NCBI GenBank assembly: GCA_009780995.1
Contig: WQYY01000003.1
Location: forward strand, 1 to 34,945
Direction: 5' to 3'
DNA length: 34,945 nt
DNA from: Desulfuromonadales bacterium
GTDB taxonomy: Bacteria > Desulfobacterota > Desulfuromonadia > Geobacterales > DSM-12255
Position 1 is the first letter of the stretch, and every line of letters begins with the position of its first letter. A program made the translations under genes and the position numbers. Below, piece by piece: positions 20,746-30,906 of the stretch. Under the pieces are notes generated by a model. That model saw nothing but the letters and a program-made list of their open reading frames with translations. It was not told where the DNA came from and did no database searches.

Positions 20746-21894
20746 TCAAGAAAGTTTGTTCCGAAAATCCATATAATTAAACTTTTTAACCACTTTAAGT
20801 TCTCCGCTCTCAGGTTCAAAAGTGCAAATTGCCGGATGCTCTATACCATTAAAAGTAGTTGTTTTTACCATGGTATAATGGGACATGTCCAGAAAAGCGA
20901 GACGCTTCCCGGGATAAAGAGGCGTTTCAAAAGACCAGTCCCCTATTATATCTCCCGCAAGACAAGAAGGGCCTCCAAGGCGATAGGTGTAAGGTTTCTT
21001 TCCAGGATCATACCCGTCCTTAATCCCCGGTCTGTAAGGCATCTCCAGAATATCCGGCATATGGCACGTTGCTGAAACGTCCAAAATAGCAATATCCATC
21101 TGGTTATGGACTATATCCAAAACTTCGCCCACTAAAATACCTGTATTGATCACAAAGGCTTCTCCCGGCTCCAGATAGAGTTGAACATTATATTTTCCCT
21201 GAAAATATTTTATCAACTCCACCAAACCGTCAATATCATAACCATCTCTGGTAATATGATGCCCACCCCCGAAGTTAAGCCACTTCATCTGGTGCAAATA
21301 TTTGCCAAACTTCTCTTCAAATACTTTTGCCGTTCTTTCCAAAGGCTCAAACAGTTGTTCGCACAGAGTATGAAAATGAAGCCCTTCAACACCATCAAGA
21401 GAGTGCCCTTCAAATTCCGACAGAGTGATACCTAATCTCGATTTAGGAGCAGAAGGGTCATACATAGGGGTATCCCCTTCTGAATGCTCAGGATTCACCC
21501 TCAACCCTATGGATACTTTTTCTTTTTCCCAAAGATGCCTGAACCTCTCTAATTGGTTAAATGAATTAAAAACAAGATGATCGGAAATTTTAAGAAGCTC
21601 TCTAACATCGCTCTCTTTAAAGGCCGCGGCAAATGAATGTACTTCTTTTCCAAACTCTTCTCTCCCAAGCCTGGCTTCCCACGGAGATGAAGCGCATACG
21701 CCATAAAACCTTTCACTTATTAACGGGAAAACGCTCCACATGGAAAAAGCTTTAAGAGCCATGAGGATTTTTGCCCCGCTCCGCTTCTGCACCTGATCCA
21801 GAATAGCCAGGTTGTGCCTGATTCTTCCAAGATCCACAACATAGGCGGGAGATGGCGCAAGCTCAAGAATCTTGTCTATATCAATACCTGTCAA
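20746..21894 (-). CDS. nspC: Carboxynorspermidine/carboxyspermidine decarboxylase
   Basis: 382 residues, the usual NspC size. It is a PLP-dependent fold-III enzyme that removes CO2 from carboxyspermidine or carboxynorspermidine. It starts with PSPAYVVDLGRIRHNL and has the PLP lysine in MALKAF (K48). GLHFHTLCEQ (about 170) and LNFGGGHHITRDGYD (about 206) are both typical of NspC, and ATCHMPD and the GGPSCLAGD segment with the active-site cysteine follow. It partners the carboxyspermidine synthase at the left edge of the window. It is transcribed toward speA with a repeat block between them. Whether the main product is spermidine or norspermidine cannot be told from sequence. Confidence 0.95.
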   Translation of the reverse strand: MTGIDIDKILELAPSPAYVVDLGRIRHNLAILDQVQKRSGAKILMALKAFSMWSVFPLISERFYGVCASSPWEARLGREEFGKEVHSFAAAFKESDVRELLKISDHLVFNSFNQLERFRHLWEKEKVSIGLRVNPEHSEGDTPMYDPSAPKSRLGITLSEFEGHSLDGVEGLHFHTLCEQLFEPLERTAKVFEEKFGKYLHQMKWLNFGGGHHITRDGYDIDGLVELIKYFQGKYNVQLYLEPGEAFVINTGILVGEVLDIVHNQMDIAILDVSATCHMPDILEMPYRPGIKDGYDPGKKPYTYRLGGPSCLAGDIIGDWSFETPLYPGKRLAFLDMSHYTMVKTTTFNGIEHPAICTFEPESGELKVVKKFNYMDFRNKLS

Positions 21895-21989
21895 ACCAGA
21901 GCACCTCGTAAAAAGCTTTAATTTTATCTTTTCAGAGTTTGTAACAATCTCATGTATCTATATAAAATTTCAAGCATTTAAATAAAAAA

Positions 21990-22018
21990 TTTATTTAGCA
22001 GGTTTTCTGTCTTATAAT
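21990..22018 (+). promoter_or_regulatory. Candidate sigma-70 promoter for queC-folE2
   Basis: TATAAT at 22013-22018 with a 17-bp spacer to a weak TTTATT (21990-21995), 46 bp before the queC start. I looked for a preQ1 riboswitch here and saw none. Confidence 0.45.
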
Positions 22019-22064
22019 AAATAAAAAAATCGCCAGAAATTCCCCTTATTTTAAAAGGTAAAAA

Positions 22065-22742
22065 ATGAATAAAAAAGCTGTAATCCTGTATAGCAGCGGC
22101 CTTGATTCCACAACATGCCTGGCAATCGCCAAATCAGAGGGATTCGATCCATACGCGATAAGCTTCTCCTACGGCCAACGGCACTCTGTTGAACTGGAGC
22201 TTGCAAAAAAACAGGCGCCAATTATAGGGGCAATAGATCACCTTATAGTAGACTTTGACTATAGCAAAGTCGGCGGAAGCGCCCTTACAACAGACGCGCC
22301 TGTTCCAAAAGATGGAGTTAAAGATGAAATACCAGTAACCTATGTACCTGCAAGAAACACAATATTCCTCTCTTTCGCCCTGGGCTGGGCGGAGGTTCTT
22401 GGGGCTTTTGACATATTTATAGGGGTAAACGCACTGGATTATTCAGGCTATCCTGACTGCCGCCCTGAATATATAGCTGCTTTTGAGACCCTGGCAAACC
22501 TTGCTACAAAAGCAGGAGTAGAAAAAACCGGAAAATTCAACATACGCGCACCTCTCTTGAATATGACAAAAGCGGAAATCATAAAAAAAGGGCTCTCTCT
22601 CGGAGTGGACTATAGCCTGACCCACTCCTGTTATGACCCTACGCCTGAAGGAATAGCCTGTGGAAAGTGCGATTCATGCAGGTTAAGGCTTAAAGGATTT
22701 GCAGAAGCTGGGCTTAAAGACCCTTTGCAGTATATGGAGTGA
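22065..22742 (+). CDS. queC: 7-cyano-7-deazaguanine synthase
   Basis: 225 residues. An ATP-pyrophosphatase (PP-loop) motif lies near the N-terminus (YSSGLDSTT, about 9-17), and a C-terminal zinc site carries [17 protein letters not shown] (four cysteines). QueC converts 7-carboxy-7-deazaguanine to preQ0 with ammonia and ATP, in queuosine synthesis. FSYGQRH and [11 protein letters not shown] are conserved family stretches. The ATG is preceded by AAAGG. It is followed after 7 bp by folE2, which feeds the same pathway, so this is a two-gene operon. Confidence 0.96.
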   Translation: MNKKAVILYSSGLDSTTCLAIAKSEGFDPYAISFSYGQRHSVELELAKKQAPIIGAIDHLIVDFDYSKVGGSALTTDAPVPKDGVKDEIPVTYVPARNTIFLSFALGWAEVLGAFDIFIGVNALDYSGYPDCRPEYIAAFETLANLATKAGVEKTGKFNIRAPLLNMTKAEIIKKGLSLGVDYSLTHSCYDPTPEGIACGKCDSCRLRLKGFAEAGLKDPLQYME

Positions 22743-22749
22743 AATAATA

Positions 22750-23517
22750 ATGATTGATGTTCAAAAAACCCATGACCCACGGAATATCCCCATAAACAAA
22801 GTAGGTGTAAAGGATATATCGTATCCTATAGTAGTAATGGACAGGAAAAACAAGTTCCAGCACACCGTAGCCAGGATCAATATGTATGTTGACCTGCCTC
22901 ACCACTTTAAAGGGACACATATGAGCCGCTTTGTGGAGATTCTCCATAAATACAGAGATGAAATAGCTCTTGATAAACTTGAGATAATCCTGCAGGAGAT
23001 GAAAGAACGTTTAGGAGCTTCAACAGCCCATCTGGAGATTGAATTCCCATACTTTATAGAAAAAAAAGCTCCCGTCTCGGGGGCAGACAGCCTTATGGAG
23101 TATACCTGCGCATTTAACGCAAGCCTTGGGGAAAAACTGGACTTCGTACTGGGGATAAAAATTCCTGTAACATCTCTATGCCCATGCAGCAAGGAGCTTT
23201 CTCAATACGGCGCTCATAACCAGCGGTCAATAATCTCAGTCCATGTGAGGTACAGCGATTTTATATGGATTGAAGATCTTGTGCAGCTTGTGGAAGAGTG
23301 TGGCTCAAGCCCTCTTTACTCAGTTCTTAAACGGGTTGATGAAAAGTATGTTACGGAAAAAGCCTATGAAAATCCGAAATTTGTGGAAGATATAGTAAGG
23401 GAAGTAACGCTGAAGCTTACTGATTTGAAGAATGTAGAGTGGTTCAGCGTAGAGGCGGAGAATTTTGAATCAATACATAAGCATTCGGCATATGCTTGTA
23501 TAGAGAAGAGTCTGTAG
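22750..23517 (+). CDS. folE2: GTP cyclohydrolase I, type IB (FolE2)
   Basis: 255 residues from the ATG at 22750. GGAG (22736-22739), within the queC end, lies 10 bp upstream, and the protein then starts MIDVQKTHDPRNIPINKVGV, as in the family. An upstream in-frame start at 22699 would overlap queC and is rejected. FolE2 (COG1469) makes dihydroneopterin triphosphate from GTP for folate and for queuosine. The metal-site segment TSLCPCSKELSQYGAHNQRS (about 150-170) and the C-terminal ESIHKHSAYA are present. Type IB enzymes can use metals other than zinc, often being induced under zinc shortage. No Zur-like site was recognised here. Confidence 0.94.
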   Translation: MIDVQKTHDPRNIPINKVGVKDISYPIVVMDRKNKFQHTVARINMYVDLPHHFKGTHMSRFVEILHKYRDEIALDKLEIILQEMKERLGASTAHLEIEFPYFIEKKAPVSGADSLMEYTCAFNASLGEKLDFVLGIKIPVTSLCPCSKELSQYGAHNQRSIISVHVRYSDFIWIEDLVQLVEECGSSPLYSVLKRVDEKYVTEKAYENPKFVEDIVREVTLKLTDLKNVEWFSVEAENFESIHKHSAYACIEKSL

Positions 23518-23573
23518 GGAGAGGTTTGAAACCCGCTCCTACAACAGTACGCCAGGTATGCGCCATTAACATT

Positions 23574-23705
23574 GCCCTTAGGGCATTCATATCAATAGAA
23601 AAACCGTACATAACAAACAGATAGCCCATAGGGCTTTAACGGTTAATGTCCTACGGACAAAAAACCAATATTTTTCTTATTCTATTGATATATAACGCCT
23701 ATGGC
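23574..23705. repeat. Nested-palindrome element, copy 2
   Basis: Same layout as 9490-9637. Left hairpin GCCCTTAGGGC followed by ATTCATATCAATAG (23574-23598); inner GCCCATAGGGCTTTAAC and GTTAATGTCCTACGGAC; right CTATTGATATATAACGCC plus hairpin (23682-23705). The arms share the ATATCAATAG end, but the hairpins have diverged. Confidence 0.75.
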
Positions 23706-23725
23706 GTATATCACCTAAAACTCTG

Positions 23726-23750
23726 TGAGCTCAGACTATACCTGAGCTCA
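23726..23750. repeat. AGCTCAG palindrome
   Basis: TGAGCTCAG (23726-23734) and CTGAGCTCA (23742-23750) form a perfect 9-bp dyad. Relatives lie at 6721-6741 and about 9396-9420. It may terminate the convergent transcripts. Confidence 0.6.
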
Positions 23751-23774
23751 TAGGGTTTTACCCTTCTGTTTTCT

Positions 23775-25148
23775 CTACTCCGCTGTTATTTTGCGGATAC
23801 GGTTGTTACCTTTGTCTGCCACATATACGTTACCCGCAGCGTCAACTGCTACACCAAAGGGGTTGTTGAACTGTGCCGTCAAGGGTGTGCCGTCGGCAAA
23901 GCCTGCCGAACCGCTTCCAGCAAGGGTACTCACCACGCCTTTTGGGGTGATTTTGCGGATACAGTTGTTAAACTCGTCTGCCACATATACGTTGCCAGCA
24001 GCATCAACTGCCACGCCTGAGGGAAGGTTGAACTGCGCTGTCGCGTCCGCGCCGTCGGCAAAACCTGTCAAACCGCTGCCTGCAAGGGTACTCACCACAC
24101 CTGTGGAGGTGATTTTGCGGATACGATTGTTATATAAATCAGCCACATATACGTTGCCAGCAGCGTCAACTGCTACGCCCGTGGGGACATTGAACTGCGC
24201 CGTTGCTTCCGCGCCATCGGCAAAACCTTCCGTGCCACTGCCTGCAAAAGTACTTACCACGCCTGCAGGTGTAATCTTGCGTATACGATGGTTAAGCGCG
24301 TCTGCCACATATACGTTGCCAGCAGCATCAACTGCTACACCGTAGGGATTGTCGAACTGTGCTGCTGCACCTATACCGTCGGCAAAGCCTCCCACCATAC
24401 CGCCTCCTGCAAGGGTACTCACCACCCCTGAAGGAGTGATTTTGAGGATACGATTGTTATCTTGGTCTGTCGCATATACGTTGCCCGCAGCGTCAACTGC
24501 TACACCAAAGGCCTCATCGAATTGCTCCGCTACGTCAGTTCCGTCGGCAATAGGTGCCGTATAGCTTTCTGCAAAGGTACTCACCACACCTGTGGGAGTG
24601 ATTTTACGGATAACATTGTTACCGTAGATCATACCGCCAAAGGCGTTAACCCCTATTAAGTAATCCGTCACATATACGTTGCCCGCAGCATCAACTGCTA
24701 CGCTTATAGGAGCATCGAACTGCGCCGTCGTGCCTATACCGTCGGCAAAACCTACCATACCACTTCCTGCAAGAGTAGTTACACTGTAAGTAAGCAGATA
24801 GGTAAAGTCGACAGCAGAAGTTACCGTTTTCCCTGCCACGGTTACATTCAGCTTCCCGCTGCAAAGCGTGTTTTTAGGGACGGTTACCTTAAGCTCTGTA
24901 GGCGTAGCCGAAGTAACTACGGCGGCCACGCCATTGAAGGTAACGCTGTTTTCGGCAGAAACGCTGCTGAAGTTTTGACCTGTAATGATAATCGTTTCGC
25001 CATAGGCAGCCGAAGTGGGAGCGAAAGAAGTGATCTCTACCTGTTGTGCTATCGGTTTGCTGTTTTTTTCTGATGTCCCACCCCCACCGCCACAACTGAA
25101 CAGAAACGCTGTCATACACGCAACTGCCGATAGTTTCCAAATTTTCAT
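23775..25148 (-). CDS. Secreted lipoprotein with IPT/TIG domain and NHL-repeat propeller
   Basis: About 457 residues from the ATG at 25148, which has GGGAGG 4-5 bp upstream. An in-frame start at 25181 lacks a site and would precede the signal peptide. The N-terminus is a lipoprotein signal with lipobox AFLFSC (about 14-19) and a run of glycines. An IPT/TIG immunoglobulin-like domain follows (about 38-120, FAPTSAAYGETIIITGQNF). Six NHL units, each with GVAVDAAGNVYVAD and IRKITPxGVVSTLAGSG, form a likely beta-propeller (about 125-457). The protein is probably outer-membrane or cell-surface anchored and binds proteins or glycans; no catalytic motif is seen. The repeats are nearly identical at the DNA level. 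Confidence 0.88.
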   Translation of the reverse strand: MKIWKLSAVACMTAFLFSCGGGGGTSEKNSKPIAQQVEITSFAPTSAAYGETIIITGQNFSSVSAENSVTFNGVAAVVTSATPTELKVTVPKNTLCSGKLNVTVAGKTVTSAVDFTYLLTYSVTTLAGSGMVGFADGIGTTAQFDAPISVAVDAAGNVYVTDYLIGVNAFGGMIYGNNVIRKITPTGVVSTFAESYTAPIADGTDVAEQFDEAFGVAVDAAGNVYATDQDNNRILKITPSGVVSTLAGGGMVGGFADGIGAAAQFDNPYGVAVDAAGNVYVADALNHRIRKITPAGVVSTFAGSGTEGFADGAEATAQFNVPTGVAVDAAGNVYVADLYNNRIRKITSTGVVSTLAGSGLTGFADGADATAQFNLPSGVAVDAAGNVYVADEFNNCIRKITPKGVVSTLAGSGSAGFADGTPLTAQFNNPFGVAVDAAGNVYVADKGNNRIRKITAE

Positions 25149-25403
25149 TCTTCCTCCCTTTTCTGAATTGACCCATTCCAAATTGTTTTGAATATTCGTT
25201 AAGCATCTTTACCACAAAGTTCACAAAGTATTTTCACAAAGGACACTATTCTTGGTTTCTCACAGAGACACAGAGTTCACAGAGAAAACCTTTTTATTTT
25301 TTTGTGTTCTTTGCGAATCCTTTGTGTTCATTGTGGTTTATGCTTTTTTCGCACCTTTCGCGTGTTTCGCGGTTCAAATAAAAAAAGCCGAAGTCATATA
25401 AAA
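25149..25403. repeat. Degenerate CACGAAA/CACAGAG string repeats
   Basis: A 255-bp gap with no gene. 25250-25345 forms an imperfect palindrome of strings such as CACAGAGACACAGAG and TTCTTTGCG...TTTGTGTTC. 25355-25375 is TTTCGCGTGTTTCGCGG. 25382-25399 (AAAAAGCCGAAGTCATAT) is half of the GGCTTTTGG-type element, ending 5 bp from the threonine ammonia-lyase stop. Confidence 0.6.
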
Positions 25404-26615
25404 CTAACTCATGGCTTCTACTTTATACCCCGCAACTTCTCTCAGATGCTCTATTATCTCTTTTATATGCTCATACCCTCTTGTCTCAAGCTCAATATTC
25501 ACCTCTGTTTTCCCTATAGGAAGGGATTTAGCTCTTCTATCGTGGGTGATTATTGAAATATTCGCCTTTACGGTAGCAATCTCAGCAGAGAGCCGTGCAA
25601 GAGCGCCCGGTACATCGTCCAGCTCTATTCTCAATTTAAGATAACGGCCTGCAGCAAGAAGTCCCCGCTCTACCACAACAGAGATAGTCTTAACATCTAT
25701 GTTCCCGCCGGAAAGGAGACAAACCGTTTTCCCTGAAAGCCCTTCGATACTCCCTGAAAGCAGCGCCGCCAACGGAACCGCCCCTGCCCCCTCTACAAGA
25801 AGTTTGTTCCGCTCCAGAAGCGCGACAATGGCAAGGGCAATATCCTCTTCCTGTACAAGGACTATATCGTCCACAAGTTCTTTTACTATCGGGAATGTAT
25901 TCTCCCCAACTTTTTTCACTGCTATGCCATCTGCCAATGTCACAGATATGGGCACTTCGGTAACACTGCCGGATTCTACCGCATGATACATGGAAGGGGC
26001 AACGGCAGTCTCTACCCCAATAACACGGACGTTGGGGTTTATCCCTTTCACAGCAGCGGCAATGCCCGCAATAAGGCCGCCGCCGCCCACAGGGACAAGA
26101 ATGTTTGAAACATCAGGCATATCTTCCAGGATCTCAAGCCCTATAGTCCCTTGCCCGGCCATTACAAGAGGATCATCAAAAGGGTGGACATAAAGAGCTC
26201 CGCTCTTTTCCGATGCCATAATAGAGGCTGTATAGGCTTCGTCAAAGTTCTTGCCTTCTAGAACGACCTCTGCGCCGTAATCTTTCGTAGAGAATACTTT
26301 TTGCGGCGGCGTAGTTTCAGGCATATAAACAGTAGATTTTACTCCTAGAAGATCGGCAGAAAAAGCCACACCCTGAGCATGATTACCTGCAGAAGCAGTA
26401 ATAACGCCATTTTTTAGAAGCTCCTTTGGCTGACAAGTCATAAAATTCATTGCACCACGAATTTTAAACGCACCTGTACGCTGAAGATTCTCGCATTTAA
26501 AGTAAATCGGAAGCCCAAGCTGTTCGCTAAAACGTTGGGCTTTTATTATCTCTGTCCGTCTTACCCGTTTTTCAAGGCGGTCTTTAGCTTCTGTTATAAG
26601 GTTAAAATCAAGCAC
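25404..26615 (-). CDS. ilvA: Threonine ammonia-lyase with C-terminal ACT domain
   Basis: 403 residues, the medium-length type (a PLP fold-II core of about 320 residues plus one ACT domain). The PLP lysine is in TGAFKIRGA (K51), the phosphate-binding loop is PVGGGGLIAG (about 175-184) and SGGN lies near 305. The ACT domain (about 325-400, LRIELDDVPGALARLSAE) is the regulatory part. It deaminates threonine to 2-oxobutyrate, feeding isoleucine synthesis or catabolism. The start is a GTG at 26615, with AAAGGAG about 13 bp upstream, a longish spacing. The symbol follows the common annotation of this form; tdcB is an alternative. Confidence 0.92.
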   Translation of the reverse strand: MLDFNLITEAKDRLEKRVRRTEIIKAQRFSEQLGLPIYFKCENLQRTGAFKIRGAMNFMTCQPKELLKNGVITASAGNHAQGVAFSADLLGVKSTVYMPETTPPQKVFSTKDYGAEVVLEGKNFDEAYTASIMASEKSGALYVHPFDDPLVMAGQGTIGLEILEDMPDVSNILVPVGGGGLIAGIAAAVKGINPNVRVIGVETAVAPSMYHAVESGSVTEVPISVTLADGIAVKKVGENTFPIVKELVDDIVLVQEEDIALAIVALLERNKLLVEGAGAVPLAALLSGSIEGLSGKTVCLLSGGNIDVKTISVVVERGLLAAGRYLKLRIELDDVPGALARLSAEIATVKANISIITHDRRAKSLPIGKTEVNIELETRGYEHIKEIIEHLREVAGYKVEAMS

Positions 26616-27906
<1,291 letters not shown>

Positions 27907-27921
27907 TTTCCTGAGGTTTCT

Positions 27922-29454
27922 ATGCTTTCAAAAGTCCTTAGCGCTGCGCTTCTTGGGATAGATGCCGTAATAGTAGAAGTTGAAATTGATATTGCAATGG
28001 GGCTTCCGCAGTTTTCAACTGTAGGGCTCCCTGACGGCGCGGTAAAAGAAAGCAAAGACCGTGTAAAAGCCGCATTAAAGAATTCAGGATACAATTTCCC
28101 ACCTACAAGGATAACCGCAAACCTTGCTCCAGCTGATCTTAAAAAAGAAGGCGCTGCCTTTGATCTCCCAATTGCCATAGGAATATTGGCAGCAACCGGA
28201 GTTGTTAAAAAAGATAAACTTGCGGATTATATTATCCTGGGTGAGCTATCCCTTGACGGCTCTGTAAAACCGGTAAAAGGTTGCCTTCCCGTATCTGTAA
28301 TGGGAGCTTCCAAAAGATTTAAAGGGATTATTATCCCTGAAGGTAACGTAAACGAGGGCGCTATTGTTGAAAAAATTGATATAATCGCTGTAAAAGAGCT
28401 TTCAGAAGTTGTTGCCTTTTTAAACGGAGCAAAAGAGATTACGCCGCATAAAATAGACCTTCATAGGCTATTTCAGCAAGACAGCGAATATAATGAAGAT
28501 TTCTCCGAAGTAAGGGGACAGGAACACGCAAAACGGGCGCTGGAAGTAGCGGCGGCAGGAGCCCACAATATCCTTATGATAGGCCCTCCTGGATCAGGAA
28601 AGACAATGCTGGCCAAACGCCTTCCGACAATACTCCCTCAAATGTCCTTTAACGAAGCCATTGAAACCACAAAAATATACAGCATAATGGGGCTCATTGA
28701 CCCAAGCAGGCCTCTTATTGACACAAGACCTTTCAGATCCCCGCATCATACTATCTCAGATGTTGGGCTTATTGGCGGCGGCAACTCCCCGAAACCGGGG
28801 GAAGTCTCTTTGGCACATCACGGAGTTCTGTTTCTTGACGAGCTTCCTGAATTTAAAAAGCATGTTCTTGAAGTTTTGCGCCAACCGCTGGAAGATGGTA
28901 AAGTTACCATATCAAGAGCATTAGCCTCCATAACCTATCCTGCCCGTATAATGCTGGTCTCCGCTCTCAACCCATGCCCCTGTGGTTACCTGAATGATCC
29001 GGGGCACACATGCAGTTGTTCTCCAAGAGATATTCACCGGTACCGGTCAAGAATGTCAGGACCTCTTCTGGACAGAATTGATATACATATAGAAGTCCCC
29101 GCCGTAAGTTACAAAGAGCTGTCCGACAGGAGTGAAAGCGAAAGCTCAGCATCAATAGCAAATCGGGTAGAAAGCTCCAGAGAATTTCAAAGAGAACGGT
29201 TTAAAGGAACAAAAATACATTGCAACTCTCAGATGACCCCGAGATTCATAAGAAAATATTGTGAGCTTGACGCAAAGGGTAACAGACTACTAGAGCTTGT
29301 TACAGAAAAACTCGGCATCTCTGCCAGGTCATATAATCGTATTCTTAAAGTAGCAAGAACAATAGCAGACCTTGACCACACAGAAAATATAATGGAACAA
29401 CATATTGCCGAAGCCATACAGTATAGAAGTCTGGATCGGCGGAAAACTCTTTAA
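27922..29454 (+). CDS. comM: YifB/ComM family Mg chelatase-like AAA+ ATPase
   Basis: 510 residues. An N-terminal Lon-protease-like/ChlI domain (about 1-180) is followed by an AAA+ core with Walker [14 protein letters not shown] (about 215), then [10 protein letters not shown] (Walker B). A Cys-rich insert ([17 protein letters not shown], about 353) and the Mg_chelatase C-terminal domain follow. In Haemophilus and Vibrio the orthologue ComM is a helicase that extends branch migration during natural transformation. In non-competent bacteria its role is less clear. It follows trxB by 15 bp and is likely co-transcribed. The symbol rests on family membership. Confidence 0.9.
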   Translation: MLSKVLSAALLGIDAVIVEVEIDIAMGLPQFSTVGLPDGAVKESKDRVKAALKNSGYNFPPTRITANLAPADLKKEGAAFDLPIAIGILAATGVVKKDKLADYIILGELSLDGSVKPVKGCLPVSVMGASKRFKGIIIPEGNVNEGAIVEKIDIIAVKELSEVVAFLNGAKEITPHKIDLHRLFQQDSEYNEDFSEVRGQEHAKRALEVAAAGAHNILMIGPPGSGKTMLAKRLPTILPQMSFNEAIETTKIYSIMGLIDPSRPLIDTRPFRSPHHTISDVGLIGGGNSPKPGEVSLAHHGVLFLDELPEFKKHVLEVLRQPLEDGKVTISRALASITYPARIMLVSALNPCPCGYLNDPGHTCSCSPRDIHRYRSRMSGPLLDRIDIHIEVPAVSYKELSDRSESESSASIANRVESSREFQRERFKGTKIHCNSQMTPRFIRKYCELDAKGNRLLELVTEKLGISARSYNRILKVARTIADLDHTENIMEQHIAEAIQYRSLDRRKTL

Positions 29455-29743
29455 AGCTTTTACGGCTTCCGCTTTTTGTACACAACTGTGTTGGTTGCGT
29501 CGCAGGTCGCTCAACGTAGTTATACGCTACGCCTCGCAATCCGCTCCTTGCCGGCCTTGTTGGAGCACAAAAATCGAAAGCCTTTATTTGAATTAGGATT
29601 TTGACCATATATTAAATAATGTGGAGTGCGGAGTTAAACTACACACTTCATACTGGATACAGCCAAAATCCTGTGTCATTCTATTTTTGTAAACTTTTTT
29701 AAAATGACTTGTTATCATTTTCAAATTGCTTTATTTTAATTTT
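29455..29743. repeat. Intergenic palindromes downstream of yifB
   Basis: No gene seen. 29515-29531 is CGTAGTTATACGCTACG, set in a wider imperfect inverted region (about 29485-29570). 29594-29612 and 29660-29680 are inverted relatives of the GGCTTTTGG element (AGGATTTTG... and ...CAAAATCCT). Between them is a GTGGAGTGCGGAG string that resembles the CTCCACA tandem of 1998-2040. Confidence 0.55.
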
Positions 29744-29769
29744 TGTAACCATTGTCTCCTTTATTCGTC
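29744..29769 (+). promoter_or_regulatory. Candidate ECF sigma-factor promoter of the Spy-sigma operon
   Basis: TGTAAC (29744-29749), a 16-bp spacer and CGTC (29766-29769) fit the ECF-type consensus known for SigW/X/M-like factors (TGAAAC-N16-CGTC). It is 38 bp upstream of the Spy-like gene and precedes the sigma gene itself, so autoregulation is likely. The region between is AT-rich with no sigma-70 boxes. Confidence 0.55.
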
Positions 29770-29807
29770 TTGCAGATATAGATTCGAAATTTAAAGGAGG
29801 AAGTACA

Positions 29808-30323
29808 ATGAACGCAGGATTAAGAAAATTTGCAATAATAACAGCAACAGTAATGGCACTTGGCGGAACAGCGGCGGTTTCTCAGGCAGCAGGATGCCCT
29901 GGTGGCCCAGGTGGCTGCCCCGCTGGCCAGCATGGTAAGTTTTTTGACAAAATGGCAACTAGACTGAACCTGACAGATGCTCAGAAACAACAGGCAAAAG
30001 ATATTTTCACAAAGAGCAGAGAAGCAGCAAAACCTCTTATGCAACAACTTCGCGAAGAGAGCGGTAAAATGCGCGATCTTATGAAAGCCGATACACTTGA
30101 TGAAGCTGCTATAAAGGCACAGGCAGCAAAATTGGCGCCAATTAAGGCTGACCTTGGTATATTAAGAGTAAAAGCCGAGAGGGAATTCAGACAAATATTA
30201 ACTCCGGAGCAGCAGCAACAACTGAAAGCTATGAGAGAACAACGCGCAAACCGCTTTAAAGGACATAAAAGACAAGGCGCAGCACCGATGAACAATGCAC
30301 AAACGAATCAAAATCCTCAATAA
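29808..30323 (+). CDS. Periplasmic Spy/CpxP-like refolding chaperone
   Basis: 171 residues from the ATG at 29808, with AAAGGAGG (29793-29800) 7 bp before. A longer in-frame reading from 29709 has no site and would hide the signal peptide. The Sec signal (about 1-26, ending VSQAAG) is followed by a Gly/Cys-rich stretch (CPGGPGGCPAG). Then comes the helical Spy/CpxP fold with two LTxxQ motifs: LNLTDAQKQQAKDIF (about 55) and ILTPEQQQQLKAM (about 127). Members are periplasmic, ATP-independent chaperones or stress sensors. The two cysteines might bind metal. It is the first gene of a four-gene operon and 20 bp before the sigma factor gene. Confidence 0.85.
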   Translation: MNAGLRKFAIITATVMALGGTAAVSQAAGCPGGPGGCPAGQHGKFFDKMATRLNLTDAQKQQAKDIFTKSREAAKPLMQQLREESGKMRDLMKADTLDEAAIKAQAAKLAPIKADLGILRVKAEREFRQILTPEQQQQLKAMREQRANRFKGHKRQGAAPMNNAQTNQNPQ

Positions 30324-30342
30324 AATGTAAGCAAAGGATTTT

Positions 30343-30906
30343 ATGGCTGTAGAGCAGGAACATACAGATGAAAGCCTCATTAAAGCAGTAATTGAAGGAG
30401 ATAATGAGGCTTTCTCCTTTCTTGTAATTCGTTACAAGAAAAAGATATTCGGTATGGCTTACCGCTTTACGCAGGATTACGACGAGCTGGACGATATATG
30501 CCAGGATGTGTTTATAAAGGTATTTGACAACCTTAAAAAATTCAGAGGTGACGCGCCTTTTGAACATTGGATAACAAAGATTGCAATACATACCTGTTAT
30601 GACGCACTCAAAAAGAAGCAACGGCATACAAATCGTATGATGGATATAGAAGATCTTCCTATAAGGGATACTTCAATTGAAGCGAAACAAAGTGCGGAAG
30701 AAGCCACTGATTTCCTTATGTGGGCAATGTCCCATCTTAAGGCAGAAGAAAGAATGATTATAACCCTGTTGGAACTTGAAGAAAAAAGTGTAAAAGAGAC
30801 TGCTGCCTTAACAGGCTGGAGCGAATCAAATGTGAAAGTCCGGGCACACAGAGCAAGGCTCGCATTAAAAAAAGTCCTGGAGGCTAACAATGAAAGATCT
30901 TTATGA
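30343..30906 (+). CDS. ECF-type RNA polymerase sigma factor (RpoE-like)
   Basis: 187 residues with the two ECF regions. Region 2 (about 10-90) contains AYRFTQDYDELDDICQDVFIKVFDNL. Region 4 (about 120-180) ends with ETAALTGWSESNVKVRAHRARLALKK. It directs RNA polymerase to stress promoters and is normally held by an anti-sigma factor. The following gene overlaps its 3' end by 17 bp, which fits sigma/anti-sigma coupling. A candidate ECF promoter sits in front of the operon. Its placement next to two Spy/CpxP-like proteins suggests an envelope or metal stress response. The signal is not known. Confidence 0.92.
   Translation: MAVEQEHTDESLIKAVIEGDNEAFSFLVIRYKKKIFGMAYRFTQDYDELDDICQDVFIKVFDNLKKFRGDAPFEHWITKIAIHTCYDALKKKQRHTNRMMDIEDLPIRDTSIEAKQSAEEATDFLMWAMSHLKAEERMIITLLELEEKSVKETAALTGWSESNVKVRAHRARLALKKVLEANNERSL

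Noticed and set aside
21895-22064. preQ1 riboswitch in front of queC
   Set aside because: The short leader lacks the recognisable C-rich/A-rich preQ1 aptamer pattern; only a sigma-70-like promoter is seen.
22699-22749. Longer folE2 start
   Set aside because: It overlaps the queC 3' end; the ATG at 22750 has GGAG at good spacing and the family-like N-terminus.
23791-24780. CRISPR-like or large tandem DNA repeat, and plus-strand ORFs over it
   Set aside because: The periodicity comes from NHL units of the minus-strand lipoprotein. The plus-strand ORFs are antisense shadows.
25149-25181. Eleven extra codons in front of the NHL lipoprotein
   Set aside because: No ribosome-binding site, and they would bury the signal peptide; GGGAGG sits directly before the ATG at 25148.
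29709-29807. Longer start of the Spy-like gene
   Set aside because: The extra 33 codons span the likely promoter and lack a site; AAAGGAGG precedes the ATG at 29808, which gives a clean signal peptide.
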